Shown one piece after another: positions 34,503-44,077 of a stretch of DNA of 64,000 bases. Made by a program: the position numbers and the translations under genes. Under the pieces are notes generated by a model that ran no database searches, was not told the DNA's origin, and saw only the letters and a list, made by a program, of their open reading frames with translations. Positions within the stretch are counted from its first letter, which is position 1. Each line of letters opens with the position of its first letter. The stretch covers positions 4,193,918 to 4,257,917 of the forward strand of contig CP071065.1 of the NCBI GenBank assembly GCA_017164015.1, written 5' to 3'. Source of the DNA: Nostoc sp. UHCC 0702. GTDB lineage: Bacteria > Cyanobacteriota > Cyanobacteriia > Cyanobacteriales > Nostocaceae.

Positions 34503-35834
34503 TCAACCCAAAATACTTTGTAATAGCAACCAAACATTTAGCCCAACGATTACAGTAGCAACTCCCCAAGCTAAAAATTTGAGCCATAACGGATTTACAA
34601 ACTCACCCATTAAGCGGCGATTACTTGTAAACATCACCAGAGGAATCACTGCAAACGGTAACTGCAAACTGAGGATAACTTGACTTAGAATTATCAGGCG
34701 GCTTGTACTATGTTCCCCAAAGATAATAATCGTAATTAACGCTGGAACGATCGCAAGCAAACGGGTAACTAAACGGCGTAACCAAGATGGAAGACGAAAT
34801 TGTAAAAACCCTTCCATCACAATTTGCCCAGCCAGGGTTGCAGTTAGTGTTGAACTTTGACCGGAAGCAAGTAAGGCAATCCCAAAGATGGCACTAGCAG
34901 CACTCACACCTAACAATGGTGAAAGCAGTTTGTAAGCCGATTGTATTTCTGCCACATTCAGATTACCAGAAAAATGAAATGTTGCAGCAGATACAATTAA
35001 AATTGCTGAGTTGATAAACAATGCCAACGACAGAGCAAAAGTTGAATCAATTGTGCCAAACTTAATCGCTTCCCATTTTTTTTCTGTACTCGATTGCCAA
35101 TCACGGGTTTGCACAATAGAAGAATGTAAATATAAGTTGTGAGGCATGACTGTTGCGCCTAAAATGCCAATAGCAATGTAGAGCATTTCTGGGTTTTGTA
35201 AAATTTCTCCCTTGGGCAGATATCCAAACATTATCCCTCCTATATCAGGTCGGGAGAACAGAATTTCCGCGATGAAACAGATGCCTACGGTTGCTACCAG
35301 GATTATTACTAAGGCTTCTGTATAGCGAAAGCCTTTATGTTGCATAAATAATAATACCAGGACATCCAGCGCAGTGATACACACACCCCATACTAAGGGA
35401 ATACCAAATAAAAGTTGTAGAGCGATCGCACTTCCTAATAGTTCCGCCAAGTCACAAGCGGCAATAGCAATCTCACACAGTACCCACAAACAAAAGCTAA
35501 CCCTTGCATTATAATAGTCCCGGCAAGCCTGTGCCAAATCTCGCCCTGTAGCAACACCCAAACGCACACATAGCGATTGCAACAATATCGCCATCAGGTT
35601 TGACAGCAGAATTACTGTCAACAGGGTATAACCAAACTTAGACCCTCCAGCGATATCTGTGGCCCAGTTTCCAGGGTCTATATATCCCACTGAAACCAGA
35701 TACCCTGGCCCTGCATAAGCCAACATCTTGCGCCAAAAGCTTTTAGTGTTGGGAATTACAATACTGCGGTGAACTTCAGGAAGACTGGGGTGGTTTTCAA
35801 AGTGAGGCATTTGTTTTACATGGAATATTTTCAT
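34503..35834 (-). CDS. mntH: NRAMP-type manganese/iron transporter MntH
   Basis: A 443-residue inner-membrane protein with 11 helices. The metal-site motifs are intact: DPGNWATD in helix 1 and MPHNLYLHSS in helix 6, along with the conserved GQSSTLTATLAGQIVMEGFL loop. It imports Mn2+ (or Fe2+) with protons. The start at 35834 gives a 45-residue cytosolic tail; a second Met nine residues in is possible. Confidence 0.93.
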   Translation of the reverse strand: MKIFHVKQMPHFENHPSLPEVHRSIVIPNTKSFWRKMLAYAGPGYLVSVGYIDPGNWATDIAGGSKFGYTLLTVILLSNLMAILLQSLCVRLGVATGRDLAQACRDYYNARVSFCLWVLCEIAIAACDLAELLGSAIALQLLFGIPLVWGVCITALDVLVLLFMQHKGFRYTEALVIILVATVGICFIAEILFSRPDIGGIMFGYLPKGEILQNPEMLYIAIGILGATVMPHNLYLHSSIVQTRDWQSSTEKKWEAIKFGTIDSTFALSLALFINSAILIVSAATFHFSGNLNVAEIQSAYKLLSPLLGVSAASAIFGIALLASGQSSTLTATLAGQIVMEGFLQFRLPSWLRRLVTRLLAIVPALITIIIFGEHSTSRLIILSQVILSLQLPFAVIPLVMFTSNRRLMGEFVNPLWLKFLAWGVATVIVGLNVWLLLQSILG

Positions 35835-35964
35835 ATTCTTCTCATAATGTCAGAAAATCAGGGATAAACATCAACCTCTAGGTGCATACATCATAATTAA
35901 TACCCCCAACAATACAATCCCCCAATTCTAATTAATGAAATTTGTCAAGAGCTAATTCATCTCT

Positions 35965-37665
35965 CTACTGTTTTGAGCTAACCTGCTGAATATTGGATGG
36001 AGTTTGGTAAACCGTATTTAACAGTTGGGAAATCACTTCTCCACTATTAGAATCCACTAGACTCAAATTTAAGGGTGCTTGACTGATAAATTGAGCATAA
36101 GAAGCGGTCAGGTAAGGACGGTATTCTTGTTGATTGGAAAGATAGGTTTTGAAAAAGGCAACTCCCAAGGCTTTCATGTAAGAATGGACACTTGTTCTAT
36201 CGGGCCCAAGCAATTCTTGCGGTACAGGGATAGCTTTTGGGCTGAGTGGTGAATCTGATTCTACGGAAAAGTGAGTAGCATTTTCAATGAGAGCCAAGTA
36301 TTTATCTTTGCTGGGTAATTCGGTAAAAGGTCGAATTTGTTCGGGAACTGCGGGGGTAAATATATCCTGACTCCCAGCCACCATCATCACCGGAACTTGT
36401 ATTTTACTGATTCCTTTTTCCCCCAACAAAGTGCTATTCAAAGGATTCATCACCATAATCGCTTTAATGCGATCGTCTTTGATAGGATAGTTGCTAGGTT
36501 TGAGGTCGTTAGCGCGACATTGCAGAAAAGTTGAGAGATTTAAAGAGCGATTGGGATTGCAATCTTTGTGAATTTTCTCAAAATCAAAGGTTCCTCCAGC
36601 CAACGCTAAAGATGTATAACCACCAAGTGAATGTCCAATTAAACCAACTTGTTGCAGATTTAATTTATTTTTAAATCTGGAGTCAGTTTCAGAAAGATGT
36701 TGGAGTTCATCTAAGAGGTATTTCACATCCAAAGGACGGTCAATTAATTCTGTAGCTTGGGGAGGCGCAGCAAACCCTGCTAAAAATTGTTGAAATTGTT
36801 TGGAGTCAGTCACAGGATGGTCAAGAACAGCAACGACAAAGCCGTATGATGCCAAATGTTGAGCTATGTAAACAAAACTATTACGGTCTTCTGCCAAACC
36901 GTGAGAAATCACGATTACCGGATAAGGTTGTGATGTTGTTGCTGATTTTGGCTGGGGTAAGTAAACATCAACATCATATTTCCGTTCTAAAACAGTTCTT
37001 GACTGTTGATCACGAGAATGATCGTGTAAGGTTAAGATAACTTTTTCGATGTTAAATTCACCAGATTTCTGAATATCTGGTTTTTGGACAAAATCTACTG
37101 GCTGCAAATTAGTAGCTTGTTGGTTTGCTATTTGTTGTATTTTGCCAACAACTAAATCTCTTTTTTGCAGCAGTTCTGATAACTGTCCCATTGTCTGTAG
37201 AGTTTCTGATACATTCAGGTGAATACTGGGACTGGAATACCTTTTCACGATATTAACGAAAGTCAATCCTTCCGGACTAGCTGCTGATAAGATTAGCGCA
37301 GAACGCAGGGCATAAAAACCATTTTGTCTACTTGACGTTTGCAGGAATTGACCCAAGCGTTGCAACATCGCTTCACCGATAGGAGAATAAGTGAATTGCG
37401 ACACAAGAATGGGAGAAACTTGGAATTTTGTTCTAAGAAACTCTCGCATCTGAGCTAATTCTTCTGGGTTAGCTCGATTGGTATAAAAGGCAAAGTCTTT
37501 AGTAATTTTGCCTTCGTTAATAAATAATTCTAAATCTTTTGTGGCAATATCAAACTCGCCAAAGGGCGAATAATTGAATTCAATCCGGTCTGCTCCTAAT
37601 GCGGGGGTAGTAATGGCAATACTGGAGATAATGCCTAAGAAGTAGCCGACAGTTTTTTTCAACAT
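35965..37665 (-). CDS. Exported alpha/beta hydrolase with DUF1400 N-terminal domain
   Basis: A 566-residue protein. A signal peptide (about 1-25) is followed by a DUF1400 domain (about 28-160, starting RIEFNYSPFGEFDIATKDLE), which is typical of cyanobacteria. An alpha/beta hydrolase fold (about 230-500) has the oxyanion region VISHGLAEDRNSF, the nucleophile elbow GHSLGGYTS, and later acid and His candidates (AGSQDIFTP, NATHFSVE). The fold resembles platelet-activating-factor acetylhydrolase/chlorophyllase-like enzymes. An ester substrate outside the cytosol is likely but unknown. Confidence 0.85.
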   Translation of the reverse strand: MLKKTVGYFLGIISSIAITTPALGADRIEFNYSPFGEFDIATKDLELFINEGKITKDFAFYTNRANPEELAQMREFLRTKFQVSPILVSQFTYSPIGEAMLQRLGQFLQTSSRQNGFYALRSALILSAASPEGLTFVNIVKRYSSPSIHLNVSETLQTMGQLSELLQKRDLVVGKIQQIANQQATNLQPVDFVQKPDIQKSGEFNIEKVILTLHDHSRDQQSRTVLERKYDVDVYLPQPKSATTSQPYPVIVISHGLAEDRNSFVYIAQHLASYGFVVAVLDHPVTDSKQFQQFLAGFAAPPQATELIDRPLDVKYLLDELQHLSETDSRFKNKLNLQQVGLIGHSLGGYTSLALAGGTFDFEKIHKDCNPNRSLNLSTFLQCRANDLKPSNYPIKDDRIKAIMVMNPLNSTLLGEKGISKIQVPVMMVAGSQDIFTPAVPEQIRPFTELPSKDKYLALIENATHFSVESDSPLSPKAIPVPQELLGPDRTSVHSYMKALGVAFFKTYLSNQQEYRPYLTASYAQFISQAPLNLSLVDSNSGEVISQLLNTVYQTPSNIQQVSSKQ

Positions 37666-37741
37666 AAGGAATTTACGGTATGGGATTTATCAGATTGTAG
37701 ATATAGTAATCCTATTGGAGTTGCAAAAATTGAAAGTTTCC

Positions 37742-37772
37742 GAATCCAGGTATCTTGAAGATACCTGGATTC
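37742..37772. terminator. Stem-loop between the cupin and hydrolase genes
   Basis: GAATCCAGGTATC and GATACCTGGATTC (13-bp arms, loop TTGAA) lie 133 bases past the cupin stop on the minus strand. There is no strong U-run; it could also be a regulator site for the following hydrolase gene. Confidence 0.45.
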
Positions 37773-37904
37773 TCCTTGTTCACAAATGATTTAGCAATGC
37801 TATGAATGGTTTGAAAAAAGCAATTATCGATGTATTTGCTGCTTCACAAAGCTAAGTCTGGGGATATTTGGGCTGAGAAGATTTCAAAGTTCTACTACTG
37901 TTGC

Positions 37905-38399
37905 TTAACTGGTCAGGAATCGAGCATACTTTGATGCTGCGACACTGACTTTTTCGAGGTCGGCGGAATTCACAACGCCCAAAAGACTACCCTTTTCTTC
38001 TTGTGTCATTGGTAATTTCACTGATTGACCAACTTCTGCAAAAAACTGCTCAGATCCTCCTGGTGTAAGCAAATACAGGATTTTTGCAGGCTTTGTCCCG
38101 ATATTCTTAAAACCATGATACTCACCTTTGGGAAGGCGTATAAAAGTTCCGGAAGTTGCAACCATAGTTTGCTGATCAAGTTGATACTCAATCTCTCCCT
38201 CAAGAATATAGTGAGCTTCGTCCATTTGGTCATGAATGTGAAGTGCTACACTACTTTGCGGTTGCATTAAAGCCTCGACTAGCCCATAGGTTCCGCCTGT
38301 ATCTTTCCCCTCAGCGAGAAGGGTGTATAAGTCACCCAGCACCAAATATGTAGAACTCGGACTAGGCAGTACTACCGTAGTTTCGATATTCGTCGTCAT
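37905..38399 (-). CDS. Cupin-domain protein (cluster gene 1)
   Basis: A 164-residue protein from ATG 38399, chosen because GGAGAG stands 8 bases upstream; the frame is open further but without such a site. A single cupin barrel has the metal-site pattern HIHDQMDEAHYILEGE (two His, Glu, with the later His in GEYHGFKN). A C-terminal helical tail follows. It is a paralogue of the cupin at 43311 in the same cluster. It probably binds a metal and a small oxygen- or aromatic-containing substrate. Confidence 0.82.
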   Translation of the reverse strand: MTTNIETTVVLPSPSSTYLVLGDLYTLLAEGKDTGGTYGLVEALMQPQSSVALHIHDQMDEAHYILEGEIEYQLDQQTMVATSGTFIRLPKGEYHGFKNIGTKPAKILYLLTPGGSEQFFAEVGQSVKLPMTQEEKGSLLGVVNSADLEKVSVAASKYARFLTS

Positions 38400-38527
38400 A
38401 ATAATTACTCTCCTATACTTGTGGTTATCTAGCAAGAATAAGGTATTACTACTGGTCTGCCACAGCAACTTTGCTGGATTAAGGGAAAATAACATAGTCA
38501 TGTTTATTTTCACTCAGCACTTTTTGG

Positions 38528-39451
38528 TCAGACAACAAGCCTTGATTGATCGTTGCCAAGCATAAGATTGAGTATGTTGTCCTGTGTTTGATTGGTTGCA
38601 CCCAGATTTGTGATTAGTTCCGCTACTGTGGAAGTTCTTTGTCCGGCTAGGGTCAACTTACTGTTATCGACAAAAGTGTAAGTACCCTCTTCTAAAAAAG
38701 TAGCAAATTGCTTTATATACTTACCCTGGTCTTGTAGTAGAGAAGTATATGGTTCTGAATTAAAGAAAGTTTTCATGTCTATCTGATTTTTAAAGGCAAT
38801 TTCAAACGCTGCTTGATATTGCTTTTCTAATGGTTCGTAATGAGAAACTCCAGGTGCTGGTGGAAGTGAATTATCATGTTCCTCAAGTAGATGCAGTCTA
38901 AACTTAAGAACTAAATCACTTTTCACAAAAGATTGAGCAAATCTATCTTCCATAAATTCCCGAAACTGATCAACAGTGATAGTATTTGCCTTTTTGGCCA
39001 TAACATGGAATTTGATTACATCTAAATTGCCGATTGGATAAGAATTTTCTATGCTATTAACATATGTTTTAGAGTTACTATTATTTGTTACATATATAAC
39101 AGCTTTGCTGACAAAATTCTGCTGATCAGAATCGAGAATGGCAGCACTATTAATCCAGGTTTGAAAGTTCTCTTCTGATACAAACGTTAATTCTGCTATT
39201 CCATCCAATTGGTCTTCTTCTGAAATTTTGTATTCTACGCCATCAATACTTGGCCAAATATTATCCGAATTATGAGTCAAGTGATACTGCCAATACTGGT
39301 ATTGACCTGGTAGTCTTGCACTTACTGGCCCATGAACATTTTTCCAGTAGCTATAGAATGTTTGCCTATCTATTTCTTCTCTCTTTTTAAGAAGTATATA
39401 TAATACTGTTGTCACATTTTGATCATGTGCTGAATAATTGATCTTTGCCAT
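38528..39451 (-). CDS. EthD-type protein (cluster gene 2)
   Basis: A 307-residue protein with AGGAG 7 bases before ATG 39451. It has two ferredoxin-like EthD-type halves. The first (about 15-135) has YILLKKREEIDRQTFYSYW and VHGPVSARLPGQYQYWQYH, and the second (about 145-260) has IKFHVMAKKANTITVDQFR and FRLHLLEEHD. The whole protein aligns with the N-terminal third of the next gene product (for example KQYQAAFEIAF in both), so the pair arose by duplication. Members of this superfamily catalyse dehydration or oxygen-transfer on aromatic compounds or serve as monooxygenase accessories; the role here is unknown. Confidence 0.75.
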   Translation of the reverse strand: MAKINYSAHDQNVTTVLYILLKKREEIDRQTFYSYWKNVHGPVSARLPGQYQYWQYHLTHNSDNIWPSIDGVEYKISEEDQLDGIAELTFVSEENFQTWINSAAILDSDQQNFVSKAVIYVTNNSNSKTYVNSIENSYPIGNLDVIKFHVMAKKANTITVDQFREFMEDRFAQSFVKSDLVLKFRLHLLEEHDNSLPPAPGVSHYEPLEKQYQAAFEIAFKNQIDMKTFFNSEPYTSLLQDQGKYIKQFATFLEEGTYTFVDNSKLTLAGQRTSTVAELITNLGATNQTQDNILNLMLGNDQSRLVV

Positions 39452-39671
39452 AGTTAATCTCCTAGTAAGATGAAGTTTTACCTGAATGAGAGGTACAATA
39501 TTGCTGTTAAATTGCCGCCAGACTTTTTTGTTTAGATCACATTTTCATACAGTTCAGTAAAGAAAACCACCGCTAGTTAAGTAGATGAAAAAAATATTTA
39601 CAGCCATTGCGAGCTTTGCGTCTACATTTCGCTTCGCTCCATTCGCAATGACATTGTGTAATTAATTCTGT

Positions 39672-42434
39672 TTACCTACCTATTGACCACTTAGGTGGAT
39701 TAGCTATTGACCATTTAGGAGCAAATCCAGTTTCTACTCTTTGTCTACCTTCAGGATGTTCAGCGAAGTGGTTCTTCATAGTGTTGGGCGGAATTAGTCT
39801 TTTACCTTCACTGACAGTAAACACAGAGGCTGAATTCGGGACAGTAATTGTGGGATCAAATACAGGATTCACATCCATAAAAATTCGCAATTCTGAGAAT
39901 TTATCCCCTTCTACGCGGAAGATATCGGAACAAGGAAGTGTAACAACTGAGCCATCTTTACGCCAGTAGGTAACATCCATTTCCACAAACACTACGTCAC
40001 CAACTTCCCAGATCATTTTGATGTCGTGGTAGACAGCAGAGATACCACTAAAGAAAGCGTCCGCAGATTTCTTAATTGCTGCTTTATCTAAACAGACATC
40101 AAAATTGCCAAACTGATAAACTGGTGTGTCGGTAAAAAAGTTGATGAATCCTTCCGAATCAAACGCCTCACCTCTAGAGAACAAACGCTTAACCAAGTCT
40201 GTTGTCGCACCTGGAAATTTTTCGGAAGTAGATTTGTTGGAATTAGCTGCTACTTTACCATTCAAAGCCGTAGTTTGTAATCTATTTTCTTGCTGTTCAG
40301 CAACAGTTTTTAAGTTTAGAACAATCTGCTTAACTGCTTCGGCAATATTTTCTTGAATTTTTTGAGCAACTTTTCGACCTTCTTGATTGTAAGGTTCCCA
40401 GTCCCAGGTGTAGCTAATTACTAGGGGTTCATGAGGATTGTTACTAGCAGGGCGGACAACTGCATTAACTCCCTGACCAATGAACAGGGGATTATTGACT
40501 AAGGTGTGTCTGATTTTTCCAGTTTTTTCATTCCAAGTGATTTTTTCCTCAACTGTGATGTTGAGAATTTTCGTTTCACGCAGTACGCCATTGTTATATC
40601 TCTCCAGAATTTTGTAATTGTAAGCTTCTGGATTATAACGTCCTGGGTTTTCAATGTTGTCCAGCAATACATTCCAAACAGTCGATAATGAAGCATTTAC
40701 AGAACTGCTAAATGTAGCATAAACTCTTTCTGATGTTTCTATCTCTTGATAAGAGTTAGAATTTAAAGCAGCGAAATGTGTATTATTTGCCATATCATAT
40801 TCCTTTTGCGCTTTTGCAAAATGTTCTTTAACTGTGCGAGTGACTTGGTTGAATTCTAATTGTTCTCCATTTGGGCCTTTACAGTAGAACAATGCCCAAC
40901 CTTCTAATTCACCAAAGTCTGACTCCGGCTGATCATCTGCATTGAATGAATCTGGCTCTTGCCAAAATTTAGAAGAATTATATTTGAGTGCAACTTTTCT
41001 TCTTTCTTCTTCAGATTTTACTCTAATTACGCGATTACAAACAACATTTTTCATCCCGCGTATTTGGCACTCTTCCTCTAAGAGTTTGGCGAAAACATTT
41101 AAATCCACATCATCTTTTACGTGAAAAGAGAGGTGCATGGCATTGACATGACCAACATGGGAAGGAATGCGAACAACGGCTGAATTATGGGGATTTTGTG
41201 TTGCCGCATCTCGAAAATAAATGAGTTCAATGCAGGTATTTCCAAAGGAAATGAATTTAATATCTAAGGCTTCTTTAGCATCCCTAAGATTGGGAATACC
41301 AAAAGTTTTGGTGTCAACTCCTTGGGCTAATGCATCCAACTCTTCTTTTTGAAAGAGAGTGTTTTGCATCGCATCACCCATAAGATTATTTTCTACAACA
41401 ACTATTTTCCCTCCTAACACCTCTGTGTAAAATTCGAGGGATTGTTCCATGTCTTCAACTGTAACTCCGACGTGTTGTACCCCTTGGAGATAATGACCTA
41501 ATCCTGGCTTAACAGCTTCTTTACCGTTCATTAGAGAAACTATGTCTGACTTTAATTGATTGGTTGCTCCTACTTTCACAATCAAATCTGCAACATTAGA
41601 ACTCCACTGACCTGCTAGGGTCAATTTGCCGTTATATACAAAGGTGTAAGCACTGCGTTCTCGCAATGGTAAAATCTGCTTCACATATTTAGCTAAGTCT
41701 TTGAAAGCAGCAGCGTACTCTGGGGAGGCAAAGAATGCTTCCATTTCTAGAGGATTGTCAAAGGCAATTTCAAACGCCGCTTGATACTGCTTCTCTGGTG
41801 GTTCCCAATGAGATACCCCAGCAACATCTGGGCGGGAATTGTCTGTTTCATCAAACAAATGCAGTCGGAACTTGAGGACTGCATCACTCTGGACGATCGC
41901 ACGAGCAAAGCAATCTGTCAAATGTTGGCGAAAGGCTGCTACATTGACACCATCAGCTTTCTTAAGCAAGACATGGAATTTCAACCCGTCCACCTTACCG
42001 TTTGGTTCTCCTGTGGGGATACCATCAATGAAGGTTTGGGAATTACCATAGTTGGTGTTGTAGCCAACTGCTTTACTGAATAAGTTATGTTCGTCAGCCA
42101 TCAGAGGATCTGACGATTGAAAAAAGGCGTCGCGATCGCTTTGTGTTGCAAAAGTTAATTCTGCAATGCCATCAAATTGATCTTCTGTCTGATATGTGTA
42201 ATCAATCCCTGGAACCCTTGGCCACAAACTACCCTCCTGATTATGATCCAGGTGAAATTGCCAGTATTGGTGCTGACCTGGTAATCGGGCGCAGAGAGGC
42301 CCATGCACATTTCTCCAGTAATCGTCAAAAAGCTCTAAGGAAATACCCTTTCTTTTCCACAAGAGAACATAGAAAGCTAGTTTGCCACTTTGATCTCGCA
42401 TTGCATAATTGGCTTTTTTTGTTGCTGCTTTCAT
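39672..42434 (-). CDS. Four-part fusion: EthD-type, VOC, SRPBCC and NTF2-like domains
   Basis: A 920-residue protein. ATG 42434 has AAGGAG 7 bases upstream, so the longer frame is not needed. Domains: paired EthD-type halves (about 15-300, VHGPLCARLPGQHQYWQFH); a VOC/glyoxalase fold (about 315-530, VQHVGVTVEDMEQSLEFY and GPNGEQLEFNQV with candidate metal ligands His and Glu); an SRPBCC/START-like domain (about 565-710, VYATFSSSVNASLSTVWNVL); and an NTF2/SnoaL-like domain (about 743-860, FINFFTDTPVYQFGNFD and IWEVGDVVFVEMDVTYW). The last part is a close relative of the separate protein at 46815-47225, and the first of the protein at 38528-39451. Each fold binds small hydrophobic substrates. 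The combination suggests a multi-step enzyme acting on an aromatic or polyketide-like molecule. A MITE lies just upstream. Confidence 0.8.
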   Translation of the reverse strand: MKAATKKANYAMRDQSGKLAFYVLLWKRKGISLELFDDYWRNVHGPLCARLPGQHQYWQFHLDHNQEGSLWPRVPGIDYTYQTEDQFDGIAELTFATQSDRDAFFQSSDPLMADEHNLFSKAVGYNTNYGNSQTFIDGIPTGEPNGKVDGLKFHVLLKKADGVNVAAFRQHLTDCFARAIVQSDAVLKFRLHLFDETDNSRPDVAGVSHWEPPEKQYQAAFEIAFDNPLEMEAFFASPEYAAAFKDLAKYVKQILPLRERSAYTFVYNGKLTLAGQWSSNVADLIVKVGATNQLKSDIVSLMNGKEAVKPGLGHYLQGVQHVGVTVEDMEQSLEFYTEVLGGKIVVVENNLMGDAMQNTLFQKEELDALAQGVDTKTFGIPNLRDAKEALDIKFISFGNTCIELIYFRDAATQNPHNSAVVRIPSHVGHVNAMHLSFHVKDDVDLNVFAKLLEEECQIRGMKNVVCNRVIRVKSEEERRKVALKYNSSKFWQEPDSFNADDQPESDFGELEGWALFYCKGPNGEQLEFNQVTRTVKEHFAKAQKEYDMANNTHFAALNSNSYQEIETSERVYATFSSSVNASLSTVWNVLLDNIENPGRYNPEAYNYKILERYNNGVLRETKILNITVEEKITWNEKTGKIRHTLVNNPLFIGQGVNAVVRPASNNPHEPLVISYTWDWEPYNQEGRKVAQKIQENIAEAVKQIVLNLKTVAEQQENRLQTTALNGKVAANSNKSTSEKFPGATTDLVKRLFSRGEAFDSEGFINFFTDTPVYQFGNFDVCLDKAAIKKSADAFFSGISAVYHDIKMIWEVGDVVFVEMDVTYWRKDGSVVTLPCSDIFRVEGDKFSELRIFMDVNPVFDPTITVPNSASVFTVSEGKRLIPPNTMKNHFAEHPEGRQRVETGFAPKWSIANPPKWSIGR

Positions 42435-42500
42435 TGCAGATCTCCTTAATTCAACACTACTCTGGTTAAAAATATTATTTAGCGTGCTGAAGCAGCCTGT

Positions 42501-42655
42501 CTGAATTTTCACGGTAAGTCCTCAAACCACGAAACAGCGTGGTTTTTCCCACAACCTGATTGTCAATAATTATGAATTAATGAACATGACCAACGGAAAA
42601 ATCAGGGCTGGGGAAATCCTTAAGATCACCTTTTTCATATGCCGTGAAAAGTCAG
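42501..42655. mobile_element. MITE-like element upstream of the fusion gene
   Basis: CTGAATTTTCACGG (42501-42514) and CCGTGAAAAGTCAG (42642-42655) are inverted ends with one mismatch. The same ends bound the element at 47848-47992. It includes a hairpin AACCACG...CGTGGTT with T-run. No target duplication is visible here. It ends 67 bases before the start codon of the fusion gene, so it may carry or separate the promoter. Confidence 0.6.
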
Positions 42656-43310
42656 CTAGAGTTGGGTTGCTCGTTCTTGCTCAACAGACCAAGGCTTGCG
42701 ATCGCCACCATCGGATACAGGCTGTAATCGCCAATTTTTTGGGCTGACCACGAGATATAGGGTTGGGTTGAGTAAGGAAACCTAATATATATTATATCAT
42801 GTCCGTTTAAACACTTATGATACCTGTGGGGGTTGGTAATGGGTAATGGGTAATATAGCAATCCGATTTGATTTCTGAATCACTCGTAGAGGTAAGGGAC
42901 TGGGGACTGGGGACTGGGGACTGGGAAGAAGGAATAAAGGTGTACTGAGTTTTGTTCAAAAATCAAATATGAGTCCTATAGTAAAAAACAATCACCAATT
43001 ACCAATTACCTATTACCAGGCAAACCGACTATATCGTAAGTAATTAGCCGAACTTGATATTACTAAGGTATTTGTTGAGTTTCGCGATCGCTCTACCCAA
43101 CCTAGAATTCTTCTTCACTGAACGGTGTTGCAATATAATTCGCTACTACACAATCAAAGTCCGTCTATATGGACTATAATGATAATCTAAAGTTTTACAG
43201 CCCATGTAGCTAGATTTCGACTGTGTAGAAGCGACTTCTAGTCAATAGCATCTCACTTGTTCCCAAAATCTGGGATGCTCTTGTTATAGTTGCTATATCA
43301 AGTGCGAAAA
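42656..43310. other. Intergenic region with repeats
   Basis: About 650 bases without a gene. It holds a short GGGGACT array (42899-42924). Around that array is an imperfect inverted pair with AT(T/C)TGATTTCTGAA near 42862 and its complement TTCAAAAATCAAATATGAGTCC near 42957. The rest is AT-rich. Confidence 0.45.
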
Positions 43311-43784
43311 CTATAGTATTTCAACACCATATTTTGGGCCTACTTCACGCATTTTTTTGATTTGGTCTTCGAGCGCGATCGGTACGGGCGTATCTTTGTC
43401 TTTCACTAGATAGCCTACTTCTTCAAAAAAGTTTTCCAGCCCCGCAGGAATAGCTGTTGTGAAAGTTCTTGCTGGTGTAGTACCGACATTTTGAAAGGAA
43501 TGAGGAATACCTTTAGGTGCATGAACAAAGCTACCAGCTGACAAGACTATCTTTTGATCTCCAACCTGGAACAATAACTCTCCCTCTAGGATGTAGAATG
43601 TCTCGTCTTCCCGATGATGAATGTGAGGTGGAGACCCATGACCGGATGGAATATAAAACTCAAATGTTGAGTAAGCTCCGCCAGTATCTTCACTAACTGC
43701 TTTAAAAGTGTATGTGTCTCCCACAACTGAGTAAACAAGACCTTCGCCTGTTGGTGACACTACTGGGCTAGTTTTGCTTGCCAA
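43311..43784 (-). CDS. Cupin-domain protein (cluster gene 4)
   Basis: A 157-residue protein. It appears to start at TTG 43784, because AAGGAG lies 8 bases upstream and no ATG is in frame nearby. The cupin motifs are HIHHREDETFYILEGE and the later His in APKGIPHSFQNVG, with GPKYGVEIL at the end. It is similar in length and plan to the cupin at 37905 but with a fuller metal site. It probably acts in the same pathway, as an oxygenase, isomerase or cyclase. Confidence 0.82.
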   Translation of the reverse strand: MASKTSPVVSPTGEGLVYSVVGDTYTFKAVSEDTGGAYSTFEFYIPSGHGSPPHIHHREDETFYILEGELLFQVGDQKIVLSAGSFVHAPKGIPHSFQNVGTTPARTFTTAIPAGLENFFEEVGYLVKDKDTPVPIALEDQIKKMREVGPKYGVEIL

Positions 43785-43971
43785 TGTATTTCTCCTTATA
43801 TCTGCTAGGATTTTTCAACGGGTCGCGCCCAGGATTCCCCAATTTCATGCGATCGCAAGTTGGGGAGAAATGGGCGCTCCTCTCCCTCGGTACTGAGGAA
43901 GAAATTTTTTTAAGATTTGGTTAGGGTCTCAATCTTCCCAATCCCCAGCCCCCAGTTCAAAATGTAAACTG

Positions 43972-43998
43972 CTCGCAAGTGCTACGCATACTTGCGAG
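43972..43998. repeat. CTCGCAAGT hairpin
   Basis: CTCGCAAGT (43972-43980) pairs with ACTTGCGAG (43990-43998), 80 bases past the stop of the hydrolase gene at 44078. Possible terminator of the minus-strand transcript. Confidence 0.45.
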
Positions 43999-44077
43999 TA
44001 TCTGTTCACAAGTAGTTTATGAACCTCGACTGCAAGCTAAATTATCACTGCTCTATGCAGAGGTCACAAACCTAGAA

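Noticed and set aside
37742..37772. Hairpin considered as a riboswitch for the DUF1400 gene
   Set aside because: It is a simple stem without a conserved ligand-binding core.
38397..38513. Longer start for the cupin at 37905
   Set aside because: The upstream 38 codons lack a ribosome site, whereas ATG 38399 has GGAGAG at the right distance.
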